From positions 535,021-561,350 of the forward strand of contig WELB01000044.1 in the NCBI GenBank assembly GCA_009602725.1: a DNA stretch of 26,330 bases. Reading direction: 5' to 3'. Below, piece by piece: positions 1 to 15,400 of this stretch. Each line of letters opens with the position of its first letter. The first letter of the stretch is position 1. The notes beneath the pieces are model-generated. The model had not been told where the DNA came from, ran no database searches, and saw nothing but the letters and a program-made list of their open reading frames with translations. A program made the position numbers and the translations under genes. This DNA is from Spirogloea muscicola. Its lineage: Eukaryota > Streptophyta > Zygnematophyceae > Spirogloeales > Spirogloeaceae.

Positions 1-3000
1 GGAGCGTGCGGCTGCGGCGGCGGAGGCCGCATTGCCGGCGGGTCCGGCGGCGGCGGCGGCGGCGGCGGGCATGAGCGCGCGGGCGCTGGCGGAGGAGATG
101 AATGCGCTCATTGGGCGCGAGCGCCTGCGGGAGGCCGTGGACCTCTTCGACGCCTGGGCGCAGGTGAGGAGGGAGGGAGCAGAGGGGGAGGAGGGAGGGA
201 GGCGGAGGCGTGAGTGAGCTGGGTGCGCCCAACTGACCGGCTCCGTGCTTCAAGCGGCGGCCAGGCTGATGGCGGCGCTGGCGGTTATCGCCGCGCGCCC
301 ACGGTGCTGGCCTACAACTTCCTGCTCCACGCCAGGCTGCGGCTGGGCGCGCCCGCCGCCGCGCTGCTGCCGGTGCTGGCCGCCATGGATGCCGCCGGCG
401 CGCCGCCCAACCTGCTGTCCTTCAACTGCGTGCTCCGCGCAGCCTTCCGCGACGGCGACGCCGACCTCGCCATCCGCCTCCTCGAGAGGTGTGGTCGCAG
501 CCGCCGCCGCCACAACGCCGATGAAGCCAAAGGCAAAGCCAAAGCCAAAGCCGAAACCGAAGCCAACGAAGCCATAGCCAAAGCCAAAGCCAAAGCCACA
601 GCCAAAGCCAACGCCAATGCCGATGCCAATGCCAAAGCCACAGCACAGACAAAGCCAAAGCCAAAGCCAAAGCCAACGAAGCCAAAGCCAAAGCCGAAGC
701 CAGAGCCAAAGCCAAAGCCAATGCCAGAGTTGAAAGCCAAAGCCGATTCTGGGCGGGGCAGGATGGAGGCCGACCCGGTGGCGCAGCCGGATGCGGACTC
801 GTACAACCTCGTGGTCACGCTCGCCGCCAACTCCCGGCGGCCGGGCGCCGCCATGGGCGCGCTGCGGCGCATGGTCACGCGGGGCTTGCGTCCGACCAGG
901 TGAGGGCCGGCCTTCGTCCGCCCAGCAAAGGCCCGATGCCAGGGCAAGCACCAAGTTGGGGTTCAACAGAGTCCAACTTTTTCATCCCATTATCAATGTC
1001 TGTATTAGTATCAGTATCAGTATCAGTATCAGTATCAGTATCAGTATCAGTATCAGTATCAGTATCACTTATCAGTATCAGTATCAGTATCAGTAACAGT
1101 ATCACTATCTCGGGGGCTATGACTCAGGCCTGACCCCACGCTGGCCGCTGCGCCGCTGCGCGCGATTGCCAGGTCGGCGTACAACGAGGTGCTCTTCTCC
1201 TGCTCTCGGCTTCGACGCACCCGCGACGCCGCCGCGCTGCTGCGTGAGCTCCAGGTGTGCCCACTGCCGAAGCCCAGCGCCACTTCCTCGAGGACGGCTT
1301 CCTCCTGGCGTGCTCGGCGTGACCCACCTGGCCTGTATGCGTCGTACGCAGGCGCAGGACCTGGTGCCGGCGGCGACGTCGCTGGGAGAGCTGGCGCTGG
1401 CCGCGGCCGAGAAGGGCGACGCTGACTGCGCCCTCCTGGCGCTGCAGCTCGTCTCGGCGCGCCGCCTCATGCTCGACCAAGGCTCGCTGCTTGTCGTCCT
1501 CGACTGCGCCGCGCGCCGTGCCAACACCGCGCTTGCCGAGCAGGTTCCGGTCCTACTCGTCACCCGGCGCACCCCAGTGGGGGCAACCCGCGTTCGTCAA
1601 TGTTGTGCCAGTCCCTGCCGTGGCGGCAGTGAATCTCACAGCGCCTCATGTTGTCTCCTGCAGGCCTGGGCGATGGCTCTGTCTGACGCTGCGGCGCTCG
1701 AATCGGACTTGGTGCTAGCCCCCTCTGGCGCAGCCGCCCCCGCCGCTGCTGATGATGCCGCAGCCGCCGCCGCCGCCTCGGCGGCGCTCCACCCGGCTCT
1801 CCACCTGGCTCGCATTCAAGCGTATGCTGCACACAAAGACCTGAAGTCGGCATTCCGGGCAGTGTGTGAGCTTGAGGCAGCGGGCGCTGCTGGCTCACCA
1901 CCCCCCGACTCCGCGCTCTCGCCTGCTGAGGGCCTGCGGGAGCTCACCCTCGCCTGCTCACGCTCACTGCAGCAGCTCGACGATGTCAGCACTCTTCACT
2001 CCTCCCTGGACCGCTCCTCCAGTGTGCTTTCCTTGGTGCTTAGATCATCATTTGATTGTGGTCGTGGTACCGTCACAGTACTCTTGCCACGACTCAGGTG
2101 TTCTTGTTCAATGGGGCGTCAGGCTTTCTCTGAGCAATGGCTGTCTTAGTGTTGCGAGCCTGCTTCTGGTATTCACGGCGCCACACATGCTCCACCAATG
2201 CTGCTGCAGGCGTTCTACCACCTGGTAGACATGCAGGCGGCTGGCGAGGAGGTGGCGCTGGCCTGCATCAACTGCGTGGTGGCGGGCTGCAGCGCGCTGC
2301 GCGACATGGACCGTGCCGTGCAGACCTTTGACGAGATTGGGCAGCTCTTCCAGCTTATCCCCAACGTGCATTCATACACCGCGCTCGTCGATGGATATGG
2401 CCGCGTCAAGCAGGTGACTGCACTAAGAGGCGAATGTATCATGTCCAACTATATATGTCCATCCAGAGTCCAAAGCCCTGGACTTGAAACCCTTCACCTT
2501 GATGCCAGGCTAGCAATCAATATGGACAGCTGATTGAGCAAGTTGACAAAGTCAGTCACACTAGAATGCCACTACGAGTCGAAGCATTCTGCAAGCAGTT
2601 CATATCGATGCTGGAGTGCATGCTGTGCATGTGGTCAGGCCGGGGAGGCGCTGAAGATGTTCCAGGCCATAAAAGCCAACGGGCTGGAGCCGGACCTGCA
2701 CTCGCACATGGCGCTCATTAATGCATACCTCATGAGCCATGACAGCGCTGGTGCCACAGATGCAGTCCAGTCTATGGTACAGTCAACACTGCCACGCAAA
2801 TGCTTCACATCTGGCACACCCTGTCTGCTCATCGGCACCTTTGCACTTACGTAGACAAAGACGTGTAATGGTTTTTCGAACGAATTTCACTCTATGACTT
2901 GAAAGTTGGCTACAATGTCTTCCTACCAGTGCCAATTAAGGTTTGGTCTTGGACGTGCTGGGTTTGCAGATTGTCTTTGAGTCCATCAGCACCGCTTGTC

Positions 3001-3308
3001 ATAACAATCAGCAGCTGCTGCTTGTGAATGAGCAGGTCGATGCGGGCCACACTCCCCCTCGGGACCTCCTCATCCGCCTGCTCCGACGCTGCCAGCATAC
3101 TGGTGACACGGCTGGGGCAGGTGTCGCTCTGCAGCTGTTGCGGCAGTTCCTGTACCGGCCACCACACATTGTGGAGGTGCGCCGGCGGGAGCTTCTGCAG
3201 GAGCTTGTCAAAGGCCGGCAGCAGCTCAGAGGCGGCGACACGCCTCGTGCGGTCCGGCAGTATGAGAGGCCCATGGCTGCTGGTCACAAGCCCACGATGG
3301 CACTGTAG
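1..3308 (+). CDS. Pentatricopeptide repeat (PPR) protein, 5' partial, nine exons
   Basis: Exons: <2-163, 265-488, 762-899, 1173-1254, 1352-1543, 1664-1984, 2210-2413, 2639-2776, 3036-3308 (TAG stop); about 577 aa are visible. All joins are GT-AG and in phase. The product is a run of degenerate 35-residue helical hairpins, for example TVLAYNFLLHARLRLGAP, NLLSFNCVLRAAF, DADSYNLVV, SAYNEVLFSCSRLRRTRDAA, NVHSYTALVDGYGRVKQ and DLHSHMALINAYL. Spacing between successive motifs is 35-37 residues only if the introns are removed as given; it also selects the 1352 acceptor over 1358. PPR proteins bind organellar RNA in a sequence-specific way and act in chloroplast or mitochondrial RNA processing, stability or translation. 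The target cannot be told from this sequence. The reading frame is open to the window edge; the first ATG is at 71 (MSARALAEEMNALIG), but an N-terminal targeting region probably lies upstream. The C-terminus after residue ~560 has no clear repeat. Confidence 0.9.
2..70 (+). repeat. GCG/GCC trinucleotide-rich tract at the 5' edge of the PPR gene
   Basis: The first 70 bases are mostly GCG and GCC triplets (pure GGC/GCG from about 46 to 69). In the PPR frame they encode an alanine run just before the ATG at 71. This may be 5' untranslated sequence or the end of a longer N-terminal region. Confidence 0.7.
489..761 (+). other. PPR intron 2: stop-free, multiple of three, filled with GCCAAA repeats
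   Basis: The donor is GAGAG|GTGTGG and the acceptor GGGGCAG|GATGGA. The segment is 273 bp (91 codons) with no stop in the PPR frame, so it could be read as coding. Removing it joins RLLER to MEADPVAQPDADSYN and restores a PPR unit of about 36 residues; keeping it adds an Ala/Lys/Pro-rich block inside a repeat. I therefore call it an intron. Confidence 0.75.
523..745 (+). repeat. Degenerate GCCAAA hexanucleotide repeat
   Basis: About 220 bases of near-continuous GCCAAA units with single-base variants (GCCAAC, GCCGAA, GCCAAT, GCCACA). The variants suggest an old array diverging by point mutation. It lies within intron 2 of the PPR gene. Confidence 0.9.
1006..1110 (+). repeat. AGTATC hexanucleotide microsatellite in PPR intron 3
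   Basis: About 16 tandem units of AGTATC, interrupted once by CTTATC near 1067 and once by AGTAAC near 1095. The tract sits inside intron 3 (900-1172), which is 273 bp like intron 2. Confidence 0.95.
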
Positions 3309-3809
3309 CACAGAATCGTGGTCATTGCAACTATGGACCAATTGAGACAACAGACCACTGTCAGGTATAGCTTTGCGTCATCCGTCTGCCCCACTTAGCA
3401 GATCAAAGGAGCTCATTGACTTTGTAGCAGTGACTTATCGCATTAACTTTGTAGCTTTGACCAACTTCTTAATGACATTAGACAAGAGACTGCTCTGGGC
3501 TCCCCCTCTGTGCAAAAAATTGCAGAACAGGTGAAAACGGCCAGGCCTTGGGGGGCCGCTTTCTGCAATCCCGAGAGCTGCTGCGAATATGGAGATGAAA
3601 AGTGTCTAATCTAAGGTGGTGTGAGCTAAGCGAGAGGACGGCTGTCAGGCAGTGGAAGCGGAAGCTTTGAAGCCAGCCAGCTGCAGACTAGCGCTTTCTC
3701 ATGTTCCTCTCTGCCTGTCTTGTAAATCCTCTCTTAACAAGGTGATATTGGTTAGAGGTGCTCTCATATTGGAAACAGCTACCCTCTAAAGTGCCACTAC
3801 GGCTGCACA
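3309..3809. other. Intergenic spacer between convergent PPR and LACS genes
   Basis: 501 bp between two stop codons facing each other. It should hold both 3' untranslated regions. TGTAA, the usual green-algal polyadenylation signal, occurs on the plus strand at 3721-3725, about 410 bases after the PPR stop, too far to be convincing. I see no gene or clear repeat. Confidence 0.7.
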
Positions 3810-8809
<5,000 letters not shown>

Positions 8810-9268
8810 GGCACCTGAAACCTGGGCCTGCTCAGGCGGCGGCTGGCTCGCGCGTCCGTGCAATGAAGATATCGAGAGTGCACGGCCAGATATAGAGCTG
8901 AGTAGAGAGCGCGCTCTACCGCAGTCCCGGTGCCCGACGGGCCAGCCTAGCTCAGCAGGCCCTGTGAGCCGCTCCTCCTAGCAAACGCACAGGGCAAGCC
9001 GCAGGAGCCGCGCGACGCACTGTCACAGTGTGACGGCTCAGGGGTTGCACGCAAGGCGCTCAGCCAGGCCGAGCGGAACCGTCCTCCGCTGCCGGAGGAG
9101 TCGCCGAGAACCAGCTCGAACTGCGAGGTGTGCAGTGGTCACAACGACCATGTAAGAGCGTAGGCGCCACCACCAAGCTACTGAGCGTCCCGCCGGCACA
9201 CGGCTCCCGGGCGCCTCCAGGCTCCGAGAGTCGCACGGCGCCGCCGCAAAGGCCGCCGAAACGCCGGC

Positions 9269-9269
9269 A

Positions 9270-9301
<32 letters not shown>
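9269..9301 (+). repeat. CGG trinucleotide repeat upstream of LACS
   Basis: About 11 uninterrupted CGG units some 460-490 bp upstream of the LACS ATG, in the likely promoter or 5' UTR. In the LACS transcript direction it reads CCG. Confidence 0.95.
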
Positions 9302-9305
<4 letters not shown>

Positions 9306-9640
9306 GCCACCAGACAGGAGCGGCGGTGAAGTTGGCGATGGGGGGGTAGGGGTAGGGCACCTTCGGCTAGCCACGTGTCCTGCTAATGCTACGTGTCGTG
9401 CTCTGGTGCGGTGCTGGGGTTGCCCGTGGCGGGGCGTCGATGAGTGATGATGGCGAGTGACGGGGATGACGAATGACGGGAGCTGACAAGAGACAATTCG
9501 AGCAGTGCACGGCCCCGCAGCTGGACCGGCGCCACAGTGCGAGATTGTCAGCGTGTGCTGAAGCCATAAACCCCGGCAATGCCCGCGTCCATTCCTCTTG
9601 GCTGGCCGCCCAGAGCCAAAGCTGTCAATTTGGAAGTAGA

Positions 9641-9738
9641 AGCAAGCGCGGCCAGATTAACTGGTGGTTGGGAGAGGCCAGCCCAAAGAAGCAAGCGCGG
9701 CCAGATTAACTGGTGGCTGGGAGAGGCCAGCCCAAAGG
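9641..9738 (+). repeat. 49-bp tandem repeat, two copies
   Basis: Two units with period 49 start at 9641 and 9690 (AGCAAGCGCGGCCAGATTAA...), differing by one T/C change near 9669/9718. Each ends in GAGAGGCCAGCCCA, the motif that recurs further downstream. Confidence 0.95.
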
Positions 9739-10132
9739 GATGGACAAGGTCTGTAGGAGCCGGATTGCTAAGGACTGAGACAGCAGCAAGCGAACTCTCA
9801 GTAACCTCTGGTCAGTAGAAGTGCTGTTTCTTCCAAGAAAGAAAGAAGAACTGACACTTAAAGGGCGGAAACTGTGAGAGGCCAGCCCAGGAGAAACAAT
9901 GAACAAACTTCGAAGAGGCTTGAGGAAGCTCTAAATCACACATTGAATCAAAAGCCACGAAGCATTCAGAAACCTCTGTTGCGCAGCGGCAGTCAGGAAC
10001 AACTAGGCTCCGGGTAGCGGATTCCCTGGCCAGAGCCAGAGGGTGCAGCCAATGCGCGACCAGCACACAGATGCAACGCGCTTGAAAGAAAGCTCTTCCT
10101 GATTGAGGCGATGGCAGTGAGAAGCCAGCCCA
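9672..10132 (+). repeat. Degenerate dispersed repeat family with GAGAGGCCAGCCCA core
   Basis: The core occurs at 9672-9685, 9721-9734, 9876-9889 and, with one change, 10119-10132. Flanks are also related. A GAAAGAAAG stretch lies about 35 bases before the last two cores. CAG[T/A]AACCTCTG follows at 9799-9810 and 9967-9978, after the cores at 9721 and 9876. An AGGGA...ATGGACA-type tail follows the cores at 9721 and 10119. This looks like an eroded tandem array with units of about 155-245 bp. No coding capacity or terminal repeats are seen. Confidence 0.6.
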
Positions 10133-10900
10133 GAAGGGACAAGAATGGACACGGTCCGGGGGGGAAGCCTCAACGTGAAAGCGTAAATCACGCAGCAGGA
10201 CACGTGACTAACATGGGTGGCCAATCACTAAACCTAGTCAACTGTCAGAATAAGGAGTAGCTTAAAGGATGACAAGGGTAAGGGAGTCCGAGAAAGGAAG
10301 GATATTTGGAGGCTGCTAAAGGGAGAATACAGACGATGACATGACATTGCTGGGGACAAAAAAAGGAAGCCAACAAGTCCGCCTGTAGATGGACTGCAGG
10401 GACGAAGTAGGAAAGTGGGGGACGGCTACTGCTTGCCTGTGGATGGTCACTGTCCAGTCCAGCATATGTCGTATGAAAGCGCAAAGCAGCGACTTTGGGG
10501 TCAGCTAGTGATTATTGGAGCATATCGCACTTAATCGCAGGAAAGACACTGCATTCTAGGTGCTGCCCAAAAGGAGTTCCTTGCTCATGGAGGCTTGGGC
10601 GTCAATGCTGCTGCAGTTGCACAGCCTCTTTTCAGCATTGGCGTCCTGAGACCTTCAGTGTATTATTTCATTATTCCTGCTAGTTCTCTGGAGACAATTG
10701 CAAAGAGTGGTGAGCAGGCTGGCAGGTAGAGGACTCCTGTCCTTGGCTTAGGCATATGCTACAGGTGAACAGGTCAATCAAAATGTCGCCAAGCGCTTGT
10801 TGGACGGCTGGTATGCTTCACAAGAACTTTGCCAGGAACCTGCAGGAGCATGTACAACAGGCAGCGTATATGCCTTCCGGTGGGTCGAGACACTGGAATT

Positions 10901-12243
10901 TTAGCTGACAGCCAGTGTAGCTGCTGCTGACAGCTCTGCAGCCGTGTCTGTCGAGGTATCCTTGCCTGGCTCTGCTGTAGGCTGTTCTTCATTATCGTCG
11001 GTCGCATACAAGATCTTCTGTACAGATTGAACAACCTGAAGGAGCAGAAGGCAGTCATCAGTGTGGGCTGTAAGTGATGTAATTTCTGTTGCCCTGACAG
11101 CAGGCCAGAATTGCCACCATCACTATTCATGCAGGCTCACTCTGACCAACCAAGCAATGAGCAATTTACAGTTTCAGCTCAGGAAGGGTGATATAGAACA
11201 ACTTACTGGCATGCCGGCCAATGTGGGATCCTGGCAGAGTATCTCTATTTCACGTAGTTTATCAAAGTAGAAATCTCTTTCCTTTTCTAAGCTATCCACT
11301 GAGAGTTTCAGCTCACAGATCTGGCAGGATACCAATCAAAGTTGTCATTTCTGTTTGAGTGTTCTCATGGTCAACAACAGACGCATGAGAACATGTGAGG
11401 AGATGCAAAGGTCCACAATTACCTGCTCACTAAGAAGTTGAACTTGCTTGTCAGAAGCTAGTGCCTGCTTGCCAGCACTGCTAGTAACTGTGTTTGTCGC
11501 TGACGAATTGGCCTTCCTGCTCACATTCTCCTTTCCGCCCTTACAGGCATCCCTCCTTTCGCTGGCATTATAGCTAGCTTGAGCACAGCAGTGCTGAGGC
11601 ATTAATTTGCCTACGCATGGAACCCGAAGCATGGGACCCGCACGAACCGACTTCTCCGGAAGCATAGATATGAGGAAAAGTACATGTTTATCACAAGTTG
11701 GACAACGTTGCTGTGCTTGCTTCTTCACATGAGGGGGTCTGTTGTCTTGCGCAGGACTCCTTACCTTGGAGGCACCACGCCTCCAGTCACTGAGTCGCAG
11801 TAGCGCTTCATCCACTGCATGAACTCTAGGTTGTCGAGTGGCCTCCCTTTGACAAGCTTGTTGACTTCAATGTGCTTTGGTATCCGCAGCTTGTTGAAGA
11901 CATCCTGGAGCACTTTGTAGTTCTGGATCATTTCATACTCGGTCTTTGCGTCGAACTTGACCTTGTGCATAGGTACTACTGCAGGGTGCGCTGCATCCAG
12001 GAGCTGGCATTGAATGGCACCAGAGGCGGCCTACAGACAAATTTCAGGGTTGTCACCTTGTCAGATAGCTGAGAGGAGGCCCAGTGGTCGTGAAAAAGAG
12101 GCAAATAGGTAGACGCTCAGAGGAGACCTGACCTCCTCCACCTTCGTCAAATTCAGCCGCAGTGTCGTGTTTATCCACGATAAGATCTCTGTCCTGGAGA
12201 CAAAGTAGGCCCCGTCCATCATGCCGATGTTGGCGGCCGTCAT
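10901..12243 (-). CDS. EB1: Microtubule plus-end-binding protein EB1 (MAPRE family)
   Basis: Exons in transcript order: 12243-12133, 12030-11765, 11573-11423, 11320-11207, 11035-10901 (TAA stop); about 258 aa. EB1 tracks growing microtubule plus ends and recruits other tip proteins. Residues 1-~125 form the calponin-homology microtubule-binding domain: [77 protein letters not shown] polar Ser/Ala/Lys-rich linker follows (about 130-176). Exons 4-5 give the coiled-coil EB homology domain, with the signature [20 protein letters not shown] and then [12 protein letters not shown]. The acidic/alanine tail ends in LAVS; the EEY/F tail of animal EB1 is absent, as is usual in plants. The start is fixed by [11 protein letters not shown] close to the ATG. 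All joins are GT-AG and in phase. Confidence 0.96.
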
Positions 12244-12459
12244 CGCGCCGGGGCTTTTGCAACCACTTGGCGCACTCTGAAGAATTCACTCTTCACCAGA
12301 AGCACTAGTCAGAAGCACGCAGAAGCACAGGCGGCGTTGTTGGCGGCGGCGGCGCCGACGCCGGCGGCGGTGGGCGGCGGCGCGGCGCGGCGGAGTGGTG
12401 GCCGCCGGGCGNCGGCGGCGGCGGCGGCGGCGGCGGCGGCAGCGGCAGCGGCGGCCAAG
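12244..12459. promoter_or_regulatory. Putative bidirectional promoter between EB1 and SF3A3
   Basis: Only 216 bp separate the divergent start codons of EB1 (12243, minus) and SF3A3 (12460, plus). Both promoters and both 5' UTRs must lie here or overlap the genes. The SF3A3 side is a GC-rich CGG region; no TATA box is evident. Confidence 0.65.
12338..12456 (+). repeat. CGG-rich tract with one undetermined base
   Basis: Long CGG/GCG runs just before the SF3A3 ATG, purest at 12413-12453. Base 12412 is N, so the repeat was not fully resolved and its length is unreliable. In frame it would encode poly-alanine, but it lies upstream of the conserved methionine and is more likely 5' UTR. Confidence 0.85.
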
Positions 12460-15400
12460 ATGTCGTCGACGCTGCTGGAGCAGACGCGCGCGGCGCACGA
12501 GGAGGTGGAGCGCCTGGAGCGCCTGGTAGTTAAGGACCTCCAGCAGGAGGCGAAGTCGCACCGGGAGCGGCTGTACCAGGGCCACCGCGTGCGGCGCATG
12601 GTCCAGGACATCGTCTCGGCCAGCCAGCGCCTGGTGCGGAAAGCTGCTGCCTAACGGACTCACTCGCAGCCTCTAAATAATGCGGCGGACGCCGTTGTTG
12701 CCGCTTGATCCACTGCACTGGTCTTATTAGCAAGCGGAGACTGCAGTCAGGAGCTCCAACATGGTAACGTAGCCTGAGAGGGCGGCGCCGCACTAGTGCA
12801 CGTTGTGAGCTAAGCTTGGGAATGACTGGGCGCGACACTTTCAGGTGGACATTTACGAGGACGCGGACGGTGTTCGCAAGGACGAGATTGCCTCGCTAGG
12901 CGGCCAGAATGCCGCTGGGCAGAACGTCTACGGCTCGTTCTACGATCGCCTTAAGGAGGTATCGACAAAGGCTCAGCCGCGAGCTGCTTGCTCCTGGTCA
13001 TTTGCTTATGGAGGTGGAGCGCAGTCAACTCCTTCTGACCATGTGGTGCATCCTGCTGCTTTGCCAGATCCGTGAGTACCACAAGAAACACCCGGGCGCC
13101 AGGGCCGTGGACGCCGGGGAGAACGACGAGGACCTCATCAAGGAGGAGCCTTATGTGGAGTTTAGCGGGGAGGTCAGCATGCATGCACGATGCTTAGAGC
13201 CTAGCTTCGTGTCAAGACAGCTCCTGACAATGTCCTCTTGTCAGTCTGTCTTGGCTGACCTGACTAAACCCTTCTTAAGTCGTCCTTGCAAGGAGATGGC
13301 GACGACTTCGTTGGCAAGCTATACAGACAAGCCAGATGTTACAACCCTAACCTAGCCCTAACCCTAACCCTAACAGACATCTAAACCTTGCCTAATATGC
13401 ATACATTTACTGAGGTTGTCTGACTCTTTCCTTTTCTATTGCAGGAAGGACTCGGAAGATTCTTGGACCTGCATGAACTCTACCAACGTTTCACGGGCTC
13501 CAAATTTGGTCAAATTGTCTTTAAAGACGGGGAAGTTATGGAGTACGCCACGTATCTGCGCACCTTTGCGCAGACCCATGAAATTGCTCGCAACTACAAA
13601 TTCAGCAAGTGTGCAGGCAAACTCAACACTAGCCTCAGCAACTTAGCGTGTCACATCACAAAGTTCAAAGCTGCAGGGCTTCTAGTCAAATTGCTGCCAC
13701 AATGATCAAAACTGCAGGGCTTCTCGTCAAATTGCTCCATGATGATGCAGGCTTTGGTGTCTCGCACTCCTTGGACAAAGGCTTCTTGTTTGTCTTCGAA
13801 CTGCTTGGTAGCACAGGCGGATTGCAGAATTGTTTGTCCCTGTTGGTGTGTAAGGTGGAGGCACATCACTTGGGGAGGATGCCGTTAAAGCATCTCCGAC
13901 TAACCAGACATGCTGCAATTATGACTTGAATTTTGCACTTACACTGCCATGTTGACCTTTCTGTAGGCAATACAAGGACTACATTACCGCTCTGTTTGAT
14001 TACCTTCAGTTGTTCTTCGAGCGCACACAGCCACTGCAGGATCTGCCTTCCATATTCAGGAAGGTAAGGCTGTCGGCATCTACTATGCCACATAGGCAAT
14101 TGCTGCAGAACAAGCATGCAACATATGATTAGTCTTCTATTAACTTACGAGAAATTGCACTTTCAGATTATCATAGCCTGGCAGACCTTCGCAATCACAA
14201 GCCTTGTCCATTGGTGCACAGGTGGAGTCTGATTTTGAGGAGAGATGGCAGGAGGGCAAGGTGCAAGGTTGGGAGGATAAGGGCGACGGGCAGGTCGCCA
14301 GCACAATGCAGAATGTTATTGACCTTGACGTGTATGATACGGTGGAGGCTATACTGGAGCTAGGACCCGAGAAGCTCAAGGAGGTATTGTGAAGATCTAA
14401 GCTTGTCTCTAGTCTCCTGGATAACATTGTTGATGTGCATCCATTTCCACCTCTTAGCATGCACGTACTCTACTGCTGATTGCTAAGAATGACTAAGTGT
14501 ATAATGGTCCCGAGGCTCACCGAGGCTCACCACAAGGATGCCTTGATGGTGGATTGATGTACCTCATTTGGTGGCTCTCCTACAGGCGCTCTCGTCCGTC
14601 GGCCTGAAGACAGGTGGAACTCCCCAGCAACGAGCAGAGAGATTGCTGTCTTTGAAGGTACATCTGTGGTGTCCTAGCTAGCTAGATGTGAGCAAGCCAA
14701 GATTTCAATCTACAATGAGTTGCAGGATGGCATTTTTAAATACGGTCAATGCCCCTGCAGCAACGTTCTGGCAAGCGCCACTGTAATGTGTTATGCATGT
14801 ATTGGCCAATGTAGGACACGCCATTGGATGAGCTAGACAGGAAACACTTTGCAAAAGGGGTAGTGCCGCCCAAGAAGAGTACTGCGGAGGCAGCTGAGCA
14901 GCAGAGGATCGCAGCCAAGGACATTGCCTTGCTTGAGGTCAAGTTGCAGCGACTTTGTGAGTTGCTTCGGGAGGTGAGCTTCGTCTTGCCTTGCTGTGAC
15001 CAGAAGTTTTGAGAGCATCCAGATGCTCTGCGTGGCTAGTACACCACTCTTGCAGTCAACTTTGACAGTGCCAAACTCTGGCGTCAGAAGCTGTTGCCGT
15101 ATTCTGACAAAGAGTACTGACTCAGCCACCTCTTCGGAGAATGATGACAGCCAATAGAGGAGACCAGATCACATGTTGAGAAGAAGCAGGCCCTCACGTA
15201 TGACGAGATGGAGGCAGAGAGGGAAGAGGTCAGAAAGCAGCAAGCATCTCTCAGTAATGACAGTACATTAGAGTGTGTGGTAACAGAAGCCATATGGTAG
15301 TTGGTAGGTGGCAACTACTTACAGCTGCTTGCTGATTGTCATGCTCCTGATTGTGCAAGAGTAAGCAGACTCTTACGACCAAAGCCCTTGTATGTGACCA

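Larger units (their letters stand above)
8810..10900. other. Gene-free spacer upstream of LACS and downstream of EB1
   Basis: 2.1 kb between the LACS start and the EB1 stop, both genes on the minus strand. It should contain the LACS promoter and 5' UTR and the EB1 3' UTR. No reading frame shows family conservation or splice-joinable exons. It holds a CGG tract (9269-9301), a 49-bp tandem pair (9641-9738) and a degenerate repeat family (9672-10132). From about 10200 to 10780 I see nothing recognisable. Confidence 0.75.

Noticed and set aside
250-966. Long minus-strand open frames rich in Phe/Gly and Trp/Leu opposite the PPR gene
   Set aside because: They are the reverse reading of the GCCAAA repeat; codon pattern and conservation support the plus-strand PPR frame only.
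875-1133. Frames reading runs of Ser-Ile/Val or Asp-Thr across the AGTATC repeat
   Set aside because: They are translations of a microsatellite inside a PPR intron and have no other content.
9038-9374. Minus-strand frames with poly-Ala or poly-Pro near the CGG tract
   Set aside because: Low-complexity readings of the trinucleotide repeat; no conserved motif or splice-linked exon.
9641-9738. Tandem repeats as a CRISPR array
   Set aside because: Two direct copies without spacers, in a eukaryotic genome with no cas genes.
9473-10224. Small frames over the repeat family, several sharing the peptide SIPLGWP or PGLASH
   Set aside because: The shared peptides come from the repeated DNA motif in different frames and strands, so it is DNA repetition and not a protein family.
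12337-12459. Poly-Ala extension of SF3A3 upstream of the ATG at 12460
   Set aside because: No ATG opens it, it contains an N, and family alignment begins at the methionine at 12460.
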